64,000 nucleotides of DNA from positions 932,001-996,000 of the forward strand of contig NZ_CP106735.1 in NCBI RefSeq assembly GCF_025639805.1. The letters are read 5' to 3'. Shown piece after piece: positions 26,106 to 34,704 of this stretch; positions within the stretch are counted from its first letter, which is position 1; each line of letters opens with the position of its first letter. The position numbers were made by a program, and so were the translations under genes. This DNA is from Reichenbachiella carrageenanivorans. GTDB lineage: Bacteria; Bacteroidota; Bacteroidia; Cytophagales; Cyclobacteriaceae. The notes below the pieces were generated by a model, which worked only from the letters and a program-made list of their open reading frames with translations, did no database searches and was not told the origin of the DNA.

Positions 26106-26678
26106 TCAAATTTTAGCTAAGTATTCTTCTATAGTGAGGGGGAAATATTCATATTCCAATCGATGTATCTTTTGAGCCACTTGTTCGGCCGTGTCGGCAG
26201 AAGACACCTCACATTTTTCTTGACGAAGAATAGTGCCATTATCATAGATCTCATCTACCAAATGAATCGTGATTCCTGATTCGGTTTCTTTATTGGCCAC
26301 CACTGCTTTGTGCACATTGGAGCCATACATGCCTTTGCCCCCATACTTGGGCAGCAAGGCTGGGTGAATGTTGATGATCCTATCTGGAAAAGCGGAAATC
26401 AAAGCCTGAGGTACCAGCCAAAGAAAGCCTGCTAATACAACCAAATCAATTTTTCGGTCTTGCAGCAATGCTATTACATCATTAGAATGATAAAAAGTAT
26501 CTCTATTGAAAACTTGGGACTCTACCCCTAGTTTTTTGGCGCGGGCTAAAACATAGGCATCTGGCTTGTTTGTCATGATCAGCTCCACACAGACATCCAA
26601 CCCTTGGTTATGAAAATGATTGGTAATCTGTTCGGCATTGGAGCCACTACCTGAGGCAAATATTGCTAGTCTTTTCAT
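26106..26678 (-). CDS. purN: Phosphoribosylglycinamide formyltransferase
   Basis: PurN transfers the formyl group of 10-formyl-THF to GAR in step three of purine synthesis. The protein has 190 residues. Motifs: IFASGSGSNAEQI (phosphate loop), the catalytic NIHPALLPKYGGKGMYG with its Asn-His pair, and SGITIHLVDEIYDNGTIL carrying the catalytic Asp. It starts six bases after the prenyltransferase gene and precedes purH, placing two folate-dependent purine steps together. Confidence 0.95.
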   Translation of the reverse strand: MKRLAIFASGSGSNAEQITNHFHNQGLDVCVELIMTNKPDAYVLARAKKLGVESQVFNRDTFYHSNDVIALLQDRKIDLVVLAGFLWLVPQALISAFPDRIINIHPALLPKYGGKGMYGSNVHKAVVANKETESGITIHLVDEIYDNGTILRQEKCEVSSADTAEQVAQKIHRLEYEYFPLTIEEYLAKI

Positions 26679-26684
26679 GATGCG

Positions 26685-27557
26685 CTACAGTTTTAAAATC
26701 GCCATACTAAAGATACCTGCAATGATAAGCCATTTGCAATACCTACTGAGGTAGCTAAAATGTTTTTTAGTATCCGCATAGGCGAACCGGTAAAGAAAAT
26801 GCAGAAAAGGCACAGCTAGTAAACCGAAATAATAAAGAAGGTATTGGTTCTGCACCCTCAGTAAAAAGACCACCAGACTGGAGACAAATGGTATGATAAG
26901 AATAAATAAAATCCATTTTGTTCTTCGGATACCTAGCCATACCGGAAGCGTAAGCCCCCCATAGCTAGCATCTCCCTCCACATCCTCTATGTCTTTAATG
27001 ATTTCCCTAATGAGGGTGATGCCAAAAGCGAATAAGGCATAAACCATAGTAAGTAAATCCACCGAATGGTAATAAACCAATAAGACCAGAAGTGTAGTTG
27101 CTGTAAGTGCCGCCACTACAAAATTGCCCACAAAAGGCAATCTCTTGAGTTGATTAGAATACCACCACAATAAAAAAGCACAAACCAAATGGACAAATCC
27201 AATCCACAGCGATACCATCGAACCTAATAGAATGCCGATCGCATTGAGCGTGGTGTGTGCAATCATAACTGGTCGCCGCTTAATGGTATGTCCCACAATG
27301 ACTTTGCTAGGCTTATTGATCAAGTCTATTTTGATGTCGTAATAATCATTGATGTAATAACCAGCAGCCGCTATAATAACAGTGCTCAATACCAATACAA
27401 AAAAACGGAAATCGCCCAGCACATACCAAGCTGGCTCATTATGATTTAAAAGAAATATAGACCCTGCATATTGGGTAATGAAAATAATAATAAGATTGTT
27501 GAACCGGCTCAGCCTTAGTGCATCTACTAACAACTGAATATGGGACCTACTTTGCAT
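26685..27557 (-). CDS. UbiA-family prenyltransferase
   Basis: An inner-membrane prenyltransferase of about 290 residues with eight or nine hydrophobic helices. Two Asp-rich motifs bind the prenyl diphosphate through Mg2+: NDYYDIKIDLINKP and DIEDVEGDASYGGLTLP. Bacteroidota relatives are annotated as geranylgeranylglycerol-phosphate geranylgeranyltransferase-like; the acceptor is not predictable here. The frame is open to 27620, but that start would run into the upstream gene ending at 27568, so the ATG at 27557 (MQSRSHIQLLVDALRLSRFNN) is preferred. Confidence 0.85.
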   Translation of the reverse strand: MQSRSHIQLLVDALRLSRFNNLIIIFITQYAGSIFLLNHNEPAWYVLGDFRFFVLVLSTVIIAAAGYYINDYYDIKIDLINKPSKVIVGHTIKRRPVMIAHTTLNAIGILLGSMVSLWIGFVHLVCAFLLWWYSNQLKRLPFVGNFVVAALTATTLLVLLVYYHSVDLLTMVYALFAFGITLIREIIKDIEDVEGDASYGGLTLPVWLGIRRTKWILFILIIPFVSSLVVFLLRVQNQYLLYYFGLLAVPFLHFLYRFAYADTKKHFSYLSRYCKWLIIAGIFSMAILKL

Positions 27558-27567
27558 ACTTACAAAG

Positions 27568-28269
27568 TTACAAATCCTGCCACTTTTCTCTAAGGGTTGA
27601 CGCCGTGAATGGTTGCTCATCCAATGCTGTCACATCCGTTCCAATCTCTACTGAATGTGCCTTCCAGGCATCATGGTACTTGGACAAGGTAATGCTTTGA
27701 AGTTTGATCCCACTTGCTATTAAATCATAGGCAATCACCATAAGATCTTCTCTGCTTACCGAATCTCCATAAAAAATGGCATTCGAAGCATATCCATCAT
27801 AATCAGCTTCCACATGTCGCTCATGTATATAAAAGCCCAAGTTTCTCAACTTGTATACACGATCACCATCTTTATTTTTTTTGTAATATCTAATCACCAC
27901 ATCAGTACGAGCTTGGGTATCTCCCGTTCTTTGCTTTTCATACTGCTGGATTAGTTGCTGGAAGTATGCGGCATCACTTTCTTCTGTAGACTTCTCAGGT
28001 GTAAGTTTTATTGCCGCTACGGTATCAACACTGGCTTCACTGACACGAACCAAAGTATCGGGCTTTTCCATTTTAGCTGCTTCTTGTAAAGATTTGGCCT
28101 TTTTGACCTTCTGTCTTAATTTTTTATTACTGGCCTCGTCGTATTTTCTGATTTCTTCCTCATGATGCTGCTGCTGGATTTTTTCCGCAACGTGAATAAT
28201 GAATATGCAAAAAAGTATGGCCAGAACGTAGATTACTGGTTTGTAAGAAGAAATATTCCTCTGTGTCAT
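27568..28269 (-). CDS. Single-pass membrane protein of unknown function
   Basis: A 233-residue protein with one N-terminal membrane helix (about 11-28, YKPVIYVLAILFCIFIIHV), a strongly charged coiled segment (30-70), a low-complexity linker, and a folded C-terminal domain from about 115 (VVIRYYKKNKDGDRVYKLRN, YDGYASNAIFYGDSVSRED, VIAYDLIASGIKLQSITLS). I recognise no family. The C-terminal domain is predicted periplasmic because the N-terminus lacks a positive-outside pattern. It is the first gene of the minus-strand run leading into the prenyltransferase (10-base gap). Confidence 0.65.
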   Translation of the reverse strand: MTQRNISSYKPVIYVLAILFCIFIIHVAEKIQQQHHEEEIRKYDEASNKKLRQKVKKAKSLQEAAKMEKPDTLVRVSEASVDTVAAIKLTPEKSTEESDAAYFQQLIQQYEKQRTGDTQARTDVVIRYYKKNKDGDRVYKLRNLGFYIHERHVEADYDGYASNAIFYGDSVSREDLMVIAYDLIASGIKLQSITLSKYHDAWKAHSVEIGTDVTALDEQPFTASTLREKWQDL

Positions 28270-28355
28270 TTCAATAGGATTTACTCAAATTAACTTTAAA
28301 ATTAAATTACACATAATTCCCTTCTTTGCTTATATATGTCTTTTGACATGATATT

Positions 28356-28369
28356 TGTTAAATTTAACA
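28356..28369. promoter_or_regulatory. 14-base perfect palindrome in a divergent intergenic region
   Basis: TGTTAAATTTAACA is a perfect 14-base palindrome in the 227-base spacer between the divergent membrane-protein and FISUMP genes. A second small dyad (ATGTC-TTTT-GACAT, about 28336-28349) lies next to it, and a consensus-like -7 box TACTTTTG (28415-28422) faces the FISUMP gene. The palindrome is a plausible site for a dimeric regulator such as a CRP/FNR-type protein. The rest of the spacer is AT-rich with no further structure. Confidence 0.4.
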
Positions 28370-28496
28370 CAATGTTTAAGATTTGCAAAATGAGGTCAAC
28401 TCATAGAATTTTAATACTTTTGGTGCAAATAGCTAATTATTATACTATTTTGAATGTTTAATAGTGAACCCTCGATTAAACCTTAATAAATCGAAC

Positions 28497-29078
28497 ATGA
28501 AATTAATCTTTACTTTACTTACCATTTTTTCATTTTCATTCTGCGCTGTAGCCCAAGAAATGGGGTCTATGACTGATTCTCGAGATGGAAACGTTTACAA
28601 AACCGCTTTGCTTAAAATTGAGCTAGAAGGTGGCATTTTTATCGAAAGAGAATGGATGGCTGAAAATTTGAACTTCGCATCTGAAGGATCTGTTTGTTAT
28701 AAAAACTATCCTGCTTACTGTGGAAAATTCGGGCGGCTCTACAATTGGGTAGATGCCAAAACCGCTTGTCCAGAAGGATGGCACTTATCTACTGAACTCG
28801 AATGGCAAGAGCTGATGCTCAACTATGGTGGCTATAAGACCGCTGCAAAAGAGTTGAAAGAAGGCGGAATCAGCAATTTGAATATATTGATGGGAGGCTT
28901 TTCAAATGTGGAAGGACAATTCAGTGATATAGGAAAAACCGCTCACCTATGGGATGCCGAGCTTGGCGATAAAAAAACCGCTGGCCTTATCTCTCTCTAT
29001 GCTGACTACGACGAAGTAGCACATGATGTGATCAGCGCTCGAAACATGAACAGCTGTCGCTGTGTAAAGGATTACTAA
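28497..29078 (+). CDS. Secreted FISUMP-domain protein
   Basis: A 193-residue exported protein made of a signal peptide (MKLIFTLLTIFSFSFCAVA) and one FISUMP domain (Fibrobacter succinogenes major paralogous domain): DSRDGNVYKTALLKIE, EREWMAENLNF, CYKNYPAYCGKFGRLYNWVDA, CPEGWHLSTELEWQEL and a closing RNMNSCRCVKDY. Domain function is unknown; it occurs in many secreted Bacteroidota and Fibrobacter proteins. The six cysteines probably pair in the periplasm or outside. The ATG at 28497 is preferred to the upstream GTG at 28464 because it begins the signal peptide. Its stop overlaps the stop of hflX on the other strand. Confidence 0.85.
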   Translation: MKLIFTLLTIFSFSFCAVAQEMGSMTDSRDGNVYKTALLKIELEGGIFIEREWMAENLNFASEGSVCYKNYPAYCGKFGRLYNWVDAKTACPEGWHLSTELEWQELMLNYGGYKTAAKELKEGGISNLNILMGGFSNVEGQFSDIGKTAHLWDAELGDKKTAGLISLYADYDEVAHDVISARNMNSCRCVKDY

Positions 29079-30262
29079 TAGTACTCTGGTGCTAAATAAT
29101 TAGGATATATTTTCATATGGTGATTTTTGACTTTCTCAAAAATCACCTTTCTAAATTCTGCTGCATTGGTTTTTTCAACGGCAGATATAAATATATTCGT
29201 CTTATTCTTCGCAGTAGTGTCGATACCAGCCACAAAATCAAACTCTTCGCCTTCATCTGGTGAGGTCAGTTGGTCTATTTTATTATAGACCACAATCATT
29301 TCCTTATCCGCAGCACCTAATTCTTCCAAAGTATCGTTAACGACCTGCATTTGTTCCTCAAAAGAGGCGTGGGAGATGTCTACTACATGTAGCAAGACAT
29401 CCGCTTCACGAACTTCGTCCAGCGTAGATTTGAATGATTCAATCAAATTGTGAGGCAGTTTCCTGATAAAACCAACAGTATCAGAAAGCAAAAACGGGAC
29501 GGTATTAATGACGACCTTACGAACAGTAGAGTCTACCGTAGCAAATAGTTCGTCTTTGGCATAGATATCGCCCTTAGATAGCAAATTCATAATGGTAGAC
29601 TTACCTACATTGGTATAACCGACCAGAGCCACTCGCACCACATTGGCCCGAGCTTTCCTTCTAGTTTCCCCTTGTCTATCAATTTTTTCTAATTTCTTTT
29701 TCAACACAGAGATTTGATCTCGAATCATTCGTCTGTCCGTTTCGATTTCTTTCTCTCCTGCTCCTCCACGAGTTCCTGTTCCTCCACGTTGCCGCTCAAG
29801 GTGAGTCCACATTCTGGTTAGCCTTGGCATCAGGTATTGATACCTAGCAAGTTCCACTTGAGTTTTGGCTTGAGAGGTCTGTGCTCGCTTTAGAAAAATA
29901 TCAAGTATCAGCAAACTCCTGTCGTAGATTTTGACTTCTAAATCTCGCTCTAAGTTTCGCAACTGAGAAGGTGTAAGGTCATCATCAAAGATGACGACAT
30001 CAATCTCTTGATCTTTCACATAAGTGATGATCTCCTCCAGTTTGCCCTTTCCCACAAAACTTCTGATATCGGGTTTGTCGAGTTTTTGCACAAAAGACTT
30101 TTTGGTTTCAATACCCAAAGTTTCGGCTAGAAATTCCAGCTCATCCAGATACTCTTCGGTCTTCTCGTCCGATTGTCTTTTTGGAGAAACCGCAACGAGT
30201 ACGGCTTTCTCTATTTCCTTCTTGGTTTCGTAATAATCTCCCATTCCATCAGATTTTTGCAA
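29075..30262 (-). CDS. hflX: Ribosome-associated GTPase HflX
   Basis: HflX binds the large ribosomal subunit and splits stalled or heat-damaged 70S ribosomes. The 395-residue protein (or 389 from the ATG at 30244) has the N-terminal HflX domain with SFVGKGKLEEI and FDDDLTPSQLRNLE, the linker segment RLTRMWTHLERQRGGTGTRGGAGE, and a GTPase domain with G1 GYTNVGKST (215-223), DTVGFIRKLPH and NKID. Motifs are complete. It is convergent with the FISUMP gene (4-base overlap) and divergent from the exopolysaccharide operon. Confidence 0.95.
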   Translation of the reverse strand: MQKSDGMGDYYETKKEIEKAVLVAVSPKRQSDEKTEEYLDELEFLAETLGIETKKSFVQKLDKPDIRSFVGKGKLEEIITYVKDQEIDVVIFDDDLTPSQLRNLERDLEVKIYDRSLLILDIFLKRAQTSQAKTQVELARYQYLMPRLTRMWTHLERQRGGTGTRGGAGEKEIETDRRMIRDQISVLKKKLEKIDRQGETRRKARANVVRVALVGYTNVGKSTIMNLLSKGDIYAKDELFATVDSTVRKVVINTVPFLLSDTVGFIRKLPHNLIESFKSTLDEVREADVLLHVVDISHASFEEQMQVVNDTLEELGAADKEMIVVYNKIDQLTSPDEGEEFDFVAGIDTTAKNKTNIFISAVEKTNAAEFRKVIFEKVKNHHMKIYPNYLAPEYY

Positions 30263-30333
30263 AATTGTTCAATTATTAGGATATCCATCCAGTAAATCCA
30301 AATATTCGTCGATCTAGCATCAAGTATGAACTG

Positions 30334-30356
30334 AGAGGTAAATATATTTGACCTCT
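30334..30356 (+). promoter_or_regulatory. Dyad overlapping a predicted -7 box ahead of the exopolysaccharide genes
   Basis: AGAGGT (30334-30339) and ACCTCT (30351-30356) form an inverted repeat around the AT-rich palindromic core AAATATATTT plus one G. The core includes TATATTTG (30343-30350), a match to the TAnnTTTG -7 box. No good -33 TTTG lies at the standard distance. A regulator bound to this dyad would cover the promoter. The coding start is 34 bases downstream. Confidence 0.45.
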
Positions 30357-30389
30357 TAAAAAAAACATGACCGAGCAGCTCCGCACTAA

Positions 30390-31511
30390 ATGAAAGTCGC
30401 TATTACCCTCAATACTTCTTGGAATATTTACAATTTTCGGCTGGGTTTGATTCGAGCATTACTCGATGCTGGTCACGAGGTAGTCGCTATAGCACCCAAA
30501 GACGATTTTTCGGATAAATTAGAGGAAAATGGCTGCACATTCGTGCCTATTCAGATGGAAAATACAGGATCGAATCCATGGCACGATTATCAACTTTATC
30601 GACAGTTAAAAAAAGTATATCGTATACATCGCCCTACTATCATATTTCATTTCACTATCAAACCCAATATCTATGGCACGCTTGCCGCACATGTACTTGG
30701 CATACCCGTAATCAACAATGTCAGTGGGCTTGGTACCGTTTTCCTTTCTAACGGACTGGCCTCTACCGTAGCCAAAAAACTCTACCGTTGGGCTTTTTCA
30801 CACGCTCATCTCGTTTTTTTTCAAAACGCAGACGACCGAGAAACTTTTCTTACGGAAATCTCTTTACCACAATTACCCACCGAACTGGTTCCTGGCTCGG
30901 GCATCAACCTATCCTCCTTCCAGCCCTATCCTCTACCGGAAGTTTCAGCACCCGTATTTCTCATGGTGGCAAGGCTCATTATCGACAAAGGCGTCAATGA
31001 ATATATTGAAGCTGCTAAAATGACACTAAAAAAACACCCGCTGGCCAAGTTTCAACTATTAGGCAAGCTAGACCCAGACCATGCCAGAGGCATACCTGCC
31101 ACGACTATCGAAGAGGCCGTACAAGCTGGTGTCATTGAATACCTAGGAGAAACCGAAGATGTGAAGCTTTTCTTAGAAAAAGCTACTTGTGTTGTACTGC
31201 CTTCGTATAGAGAAGGTACGCCACGGACCATGCTAGAAGCCGCCGCGTGTGGCCGCCCTGTAATCACTACAGATGTCCCTGGCTGTAGAGAGGTAGTAAT
31301 CAATGGACAAACTGGCCTATTATGTGAAGTAAAAAGCGCAGAAGATTTACACAAAAAAATGGAAAAAATTGGAGCAATGAGTCATCATGAACTCGAAATT
31401 TGGGGACGCAATGGTCGGCAACTAATAGAGGATAAATTCGATGAACAAATAGTAGTTTGCCAATATTTAAAGCATGCTTCCAATATTATAAATCAATTAT
31501 CATCTGAATAA
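30390..31511 (+). CDS. Family 4-type glycosyltransferase
   Basis: A 373-residue GT-B fold glycosyltransferase acting at the cytoplasmic face, probably adding a sugar to a lipid-linked exopolysaccharide or O-antigen precursor. The N domain opens MKVAITLNTSWNIYNFRLGLIRAL; the C domain has the nucleotide-sugar motifs VARLIIDKGVNEYIEA and LPSYREGTPRTMLEAAACGRPVITTDVPGCREV (the EX7E element is within this, Glu then Glu). Relatives include WbpX/capsule-type transferases. It is the first gene of a unit with Wza-, Wzc- and CpsB-like proteins. Sugar donor unknown. Confidence 0.88.
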   Translation: MKVAITLNTSWNIYNFRLGLIRALLDAGHEVVAIAPKDDFSDKLEENGCTFVPIQMENTGSNPWHDYQLYRQLKKVYRIHRPTIIFHFTIKPNIYGTLAAHVLGIPVINNVSGLGTVFLSNGLASTVAKKLYRWAFSHAHLVFFQNADDRETFLTEISLPQLPTELVPGSGINLSSFQPYPLPEVSAPVFLMVARLIIDKGVNEYIEAAKMTLKKHPLAKFQLLGKLDPDHARGIPATTIEEAVQAGVIEYLGETEDVKLFLEKATCVVLPSYREGTPRTMLEAAACGRPVITTDVPGCREVVINGQTGLLCEVKSAEDLHKKMEKIGAMSHHELEIWGRNGRQLIEDKFDEQIVVCQYLKHASNIINQLSSE

Positions 31512-31565
31512 ATCCGTTCTGTTTTATATTACCGTTTGAATGGAATTGTCCCAAAACAAGTCGTA

Positions 31566-32342
31566 GTGAAAAGGTTTTACTCTCTTATTTTTCCTGTTAT
31601 AATTATCGTCTTACTATCTAGCTGCAAGGCTTACAAGCAAGACGTCATGTTCAAATTGAATAATGACTTCACCGAGCAAGATTTGTCTTCTGCGATCAAC
31701 CATGCCGAAAGAAACTATGTGATCCAAGTGAACGACTTGCTTTCCCTCGATGTTTTCACCAATGATGGCGAAAGAATTGTAGATCCTAACAACGAATTGC
31801 AAGAAGGAATGCAAAGAATGCAAGGCAAACCTACCTTTCAATATTTAGTAAAAACCGACGGTACAGTAAAATTTCCCATCGTAGGTCAGGTCAAAATAGA
31901 CAGCCTCACGCTCGACCAAGCGGAGTCTATACTTCAGAAGAAGTATGATGATTTTTACAAACAGTCCTTTGTAAAATTACAATTTGCCAACAAGCGCGTG
32001 GTCGTCCTAGGTGCCACTGTAGCTGGCGGACAAATCATTCCTCTGACAAATGAAAATGTGTCGTTAGTAGAAGTACTCGCTATGGCTGGTGGTTTAGATA
32101 TAAACTCCAAAGCCCAAAACATCAAAGTAATCCGAGGCAACTTATCTGACCCAGAAGTGTATCAGATCAATCTATCCACTGTCTCAGGCATGAAACAATC
32201 CATGCTAGACATAGAGCCAGGAGACATCATATATATAGAACCCTGGAAACGACCATTCTTTGATGCGACCAAAGACATTACTCCTATCCTAAGTTTACTT
32301 AGCAGCACACTTGCGCTAGTTTTAGTACTGCAAAATTTATAA
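31566..32342 (+). CDS. Polysaccharide export lipoprotein, Wza-like
   Basis: An outer-membrane polysaccharide export (OPX) protein of about 258 residues. The signal ends in a lipobox (VLLSSC) and the mature part contains a poly-export domain (YVIQVNDLLSLDVF ... YLVKTDGTVKFPIVGQVKIDSLTLDQAESIL) followed by one SLBB domain (VVVLGATVAGGQIIPLTNENVSL). The C-terminal hydrophobic helix (PILSLLSSTLALVLVLQNL) is the expected membrane-associated segment. The frame opens with TTG at 31536, but GTG at 31566 gives the cleaner signal peptide (KRFYSLIFPVIIIVLL). It directly precedes the co-polymerase gene. Confidence 0.85.
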   Translation: MKRFYSLIFPVIIIVLLSSCKAYKQDVMFKLNNDFTEQDLSSAINHAERNYVIQVNDLLSLDVFTNDGERIVDPNNELQEGMQRMQGKPTFQYLVKTDGTVKFPIVGQVKIDSLTLDQAESILQKKYDDFYKQSFVKLQFANKRVVVLGATVAGGQIIPLTNENVSLVEVLAMAGGLDINSKAQNIKVIRGNLSDPEVYQINLSTVSGMKQSMLDIEPGDIIYIEPWKRPFFDATKDITPILSLLSSTLALVLVLQNL

Positions 32343-32393
32343 TCCTTGAATCCAAGAAACGTACACATACCTCAAGATTCTCAAGGTCATCAA

Positions 32394-34676
32394 ATGAATG
32401 ACTCAGACAGTGCATTTGAAAGTTTAGATTTTGAAAAAATCAGACAAGTATTTGTCTCTAGCTGGCCATGGGTATTGGCGATCATGCTTATCGTCATGTC
32501 ATTGGTGTTTTTGTATCTCCGCTATACCAAACCAATATATAGTGCTGAGTCTACACTCAAGCTTGACATTAAAAATGACGCTAATCTACTGGGGCTACAA
32601 AATCCACTTGAACAAGACATCAAAGGCCTTGCAGGTGAAATAGAAATACTAAGGTCTCGATTATTTTTCAGTCAGGTAGCTGATGTCATCAATATGGACA
32701 TTTCATACTTTCACCCTGGAAGAAGCCACTTAGTAGACGAACGCTATGGAAACTCCCCTTTTGAAGTGACTTATGAACTCCAAAACCAAAGCCTGCTAGA
32801 CAAAGCTTTTAATATTGAGATTCTAAATGACAATGAGTTTTATCTCTCCTGTACTTATTTGGGTGGTCGTATTGGAGGAAAGCACCAATTTGGCACATCT
32901 ATCACAAGTACTGGATTTACTTTCATCATCAATAAAACCAGCTACTTCGATGATCAAAAAGACTTGATAGATTTCTACTTTGTGATCAACAGCAAGTCCG
33001 CGGTGATCGACTTCCTAGAATCCCACGTCACAGTAGAGCCAGTAAATTTTAATGCCAATACCATTAAAATATCCCTCTCAGACTTCAATCAGGTGAAAGC
33101 TCGAAATTTGCTCCAAGCTATAGATACCATTTATTTGGCTTTTAGTAAAAATGCTAAAAATCAAGCCGTAGAACAGAAAATCAAATTTCTGGAAACTCAG
33201 ATGGCGAAAACCTCAAAAGAACTCGTAGAATACGAAGATTATTTTGAAAAATTCACCATTAAAAACAGAACCACAGACCTATCTAGCGACCTCACAAAAA
33301 CAATAGCGCTTCTGAATGCACTAGATTCTCAACGTTACAAAATGAGAGATCACCTAGTAGAAGTAGACTTGGTCAACGAAAATTTTAGAAATGACGATCC
33401 AGTCAGTGTTTTTAAAATGCCAGAATCAATCGCTTCTATGGTCAATGATTATAATCTACTAGTGAACGAACGTGACCTCAAGCTCAATTCATACAATGAA
33501 AACACACAAGTCATTAAAAGACTGGATCAACAAATTGAAATCGCCAAGCGCTCAGCAAGCTCAAGGCTGCTCTCCTACAAAACCAACTTGATTCAAGATC
33601 TCGAAGAGGTCAATAAAAAAAGAGCACTCCTAGAAGAAAATTTTATTGAACTGCCATCTATGGGCACCTCCTACAATAAAAACAGACGACTCTATACACT
33701 ACAAGAAGAATTTTACTTCTCTCTGATCCAAAGCAAAATAGAACTTGAAATCGCACGAGCTGGAACGGTGACCAACTTTGTGATTTTATCTCCAGCTGCA
33801 GTAGCTAGCACACCCATTCACCCAAAAAAATTAATGATCTATGCCTTAGGGCTAGTAGTAGGGCTCTTGCTGAGCGCCTTCTTTTTGGCCATTCAATTCC
33901 TTCTCCACGACAAAATAACAAGTCAGAAAGAACTTGAGAAAATTCTACACGCACCAATTCTCGGGCTCATCCCTAACTACAAACAAGAAAAGCTAGACCA
34001 CTCGAAACTGATCGTAACGAACAACCCAAAATCAGCAATCAGCGAATCCCTACGCTCTATCCGAACCAACATGGAATTTATGGCCACCAATGGTCAAAAT
34101 CAACTGATCTCCGTAACGTCTACAGTGAGTGGTGAAGGCAAGACATTCATTGCGGTAAACCTCGGCGGGGTGTTTGCCTATGCTGGCCAAAAAGTCGTAA
34201 TTGTAGATTTAGATATGAGAAAACCCAAGGTGCATCTTGCTTTCGAGTCTAATGATTTGCAAAAAGGAATGAGTACCATACTCATTGGAAAAAATAAAAT
34301 TGAAGAGTGTATTAAAGAATCAGAACTCGAAAATCTTCACTTTATTTCGGCTGGCCCTATGCCACCAAACCCGTCTGAACTTTTGCTAAGCCCGAAGTTT
34401 GATGAGTTTTTGGAAAATCTGAAAAAAACATATGATGTGATCTTCTTAGACTCACCGCCTGTGGGGCTAGTCACTGATGGTATACTGGTAATGAAAAAAG
34501 CAGACTTGCCTATCTATGTGGTTCGTGCGGATTATTCCAAACGATCTTATTTGAAATCCGTTCATAATTTGATTTCAAACAACAAGTTTGATCACCTATC
34601 TGTCATACTAAATGGTGTAAACACCAGCAAAGGCTCTTACGGCTACGGGTATGGATATGGCTACTATGAAGAATAA
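32394..34676 (+). CDS. Polysaccharide co-polymerase with tyrosine autokinase (Wzc-like)
   Basis: A 760-residue inner-membrane protein that controls chain length and export of a surface polysaccharide and phosphorylates its own C-terminal tyrosines. Order: Wzz domain with helix 1 (about 20-42), a long periplasmic coiled region, GNVR-like segment and helix 2 (IYALGLVVGLLLSAFFLAI), then the BY-kinase domain with Walker A VSGEGKTFIAVNLG, Walker A' VVIVDLDMRKPKVH and Walker B VIFLDSPPVG. The C-terminus is a tyrosine cluster (SYGYGYGYGYYEE), the target of autophosphorylation. An upstream TTG (32346) is possible; the ATG at 32394 fits better. The cognate phosphatase gene follows 28 bases later. Confidence 0.93.
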   Translation: MNDSDSAFESLDFEKIRQVFVSSWPWVLAIMLIVMSLVFLYLRYTKPIYSAESTLKLDIKNDANLLGLQNPLEQDIKGLAGEIEILRSRLFFSQVADVINMDISYFHPGRSHLVDERYGNSPFEVTYELQNQSLLDKAFNIEILNDNEFYLSCTYLGGRIGGKHQFGTSITSTGFTFIINKTSYFDDQKDLIDFYFVINSKSAVIDFLESHVTVEPVNFNANTIKISLSDFNQVKARNLLQAIDTIYLAFSKNAKNQAVEQKIKFLETQMAKTSKELVEYEDYFEKFTIKNRTTDLSSDLTKTIALLNALDSQRYKMRDHLVEVDLVNENFRNDDPVSVFKMPESIASMVNDYNLLVNERDLKLNSYNENTQVIKRLDQQIEIAKRSASSRLLSYKTNLIQDLEEVNKKRALLEENFIELPSMGTSYNKNRRLYTLQEEFYFSLIQSKIELEIARAGTVTNFVILSPAAVASTPIHPKKLMIYALGLVVGLLLSAFFLAIQFLLHDKITSQKELEKILHAPILGLIPNYKQEKLDHSKLIVTNNPKSAISESLRSIRTNMEFMATNGQNQLISVTSTVSGEGKTFIAVNLGGVFAYAGQKVVIVDLDMRKPKVHLAFESNDLQKGMSTILIGKNKIEECIKESELENLHFISAGPMPPNPSELLLSPKFDEFLENLKKTYDVIFLDSPPVGLVTDGILVMKKADLPIYVVRADYSKRSYLKSVHNLISNNKFDHLSVILNGVNTSKGSYGYGYGYGYYEE

Positions 34677-34704
34677 TACACCCCTCATCTAAAAATTTAC
34701 TGTT

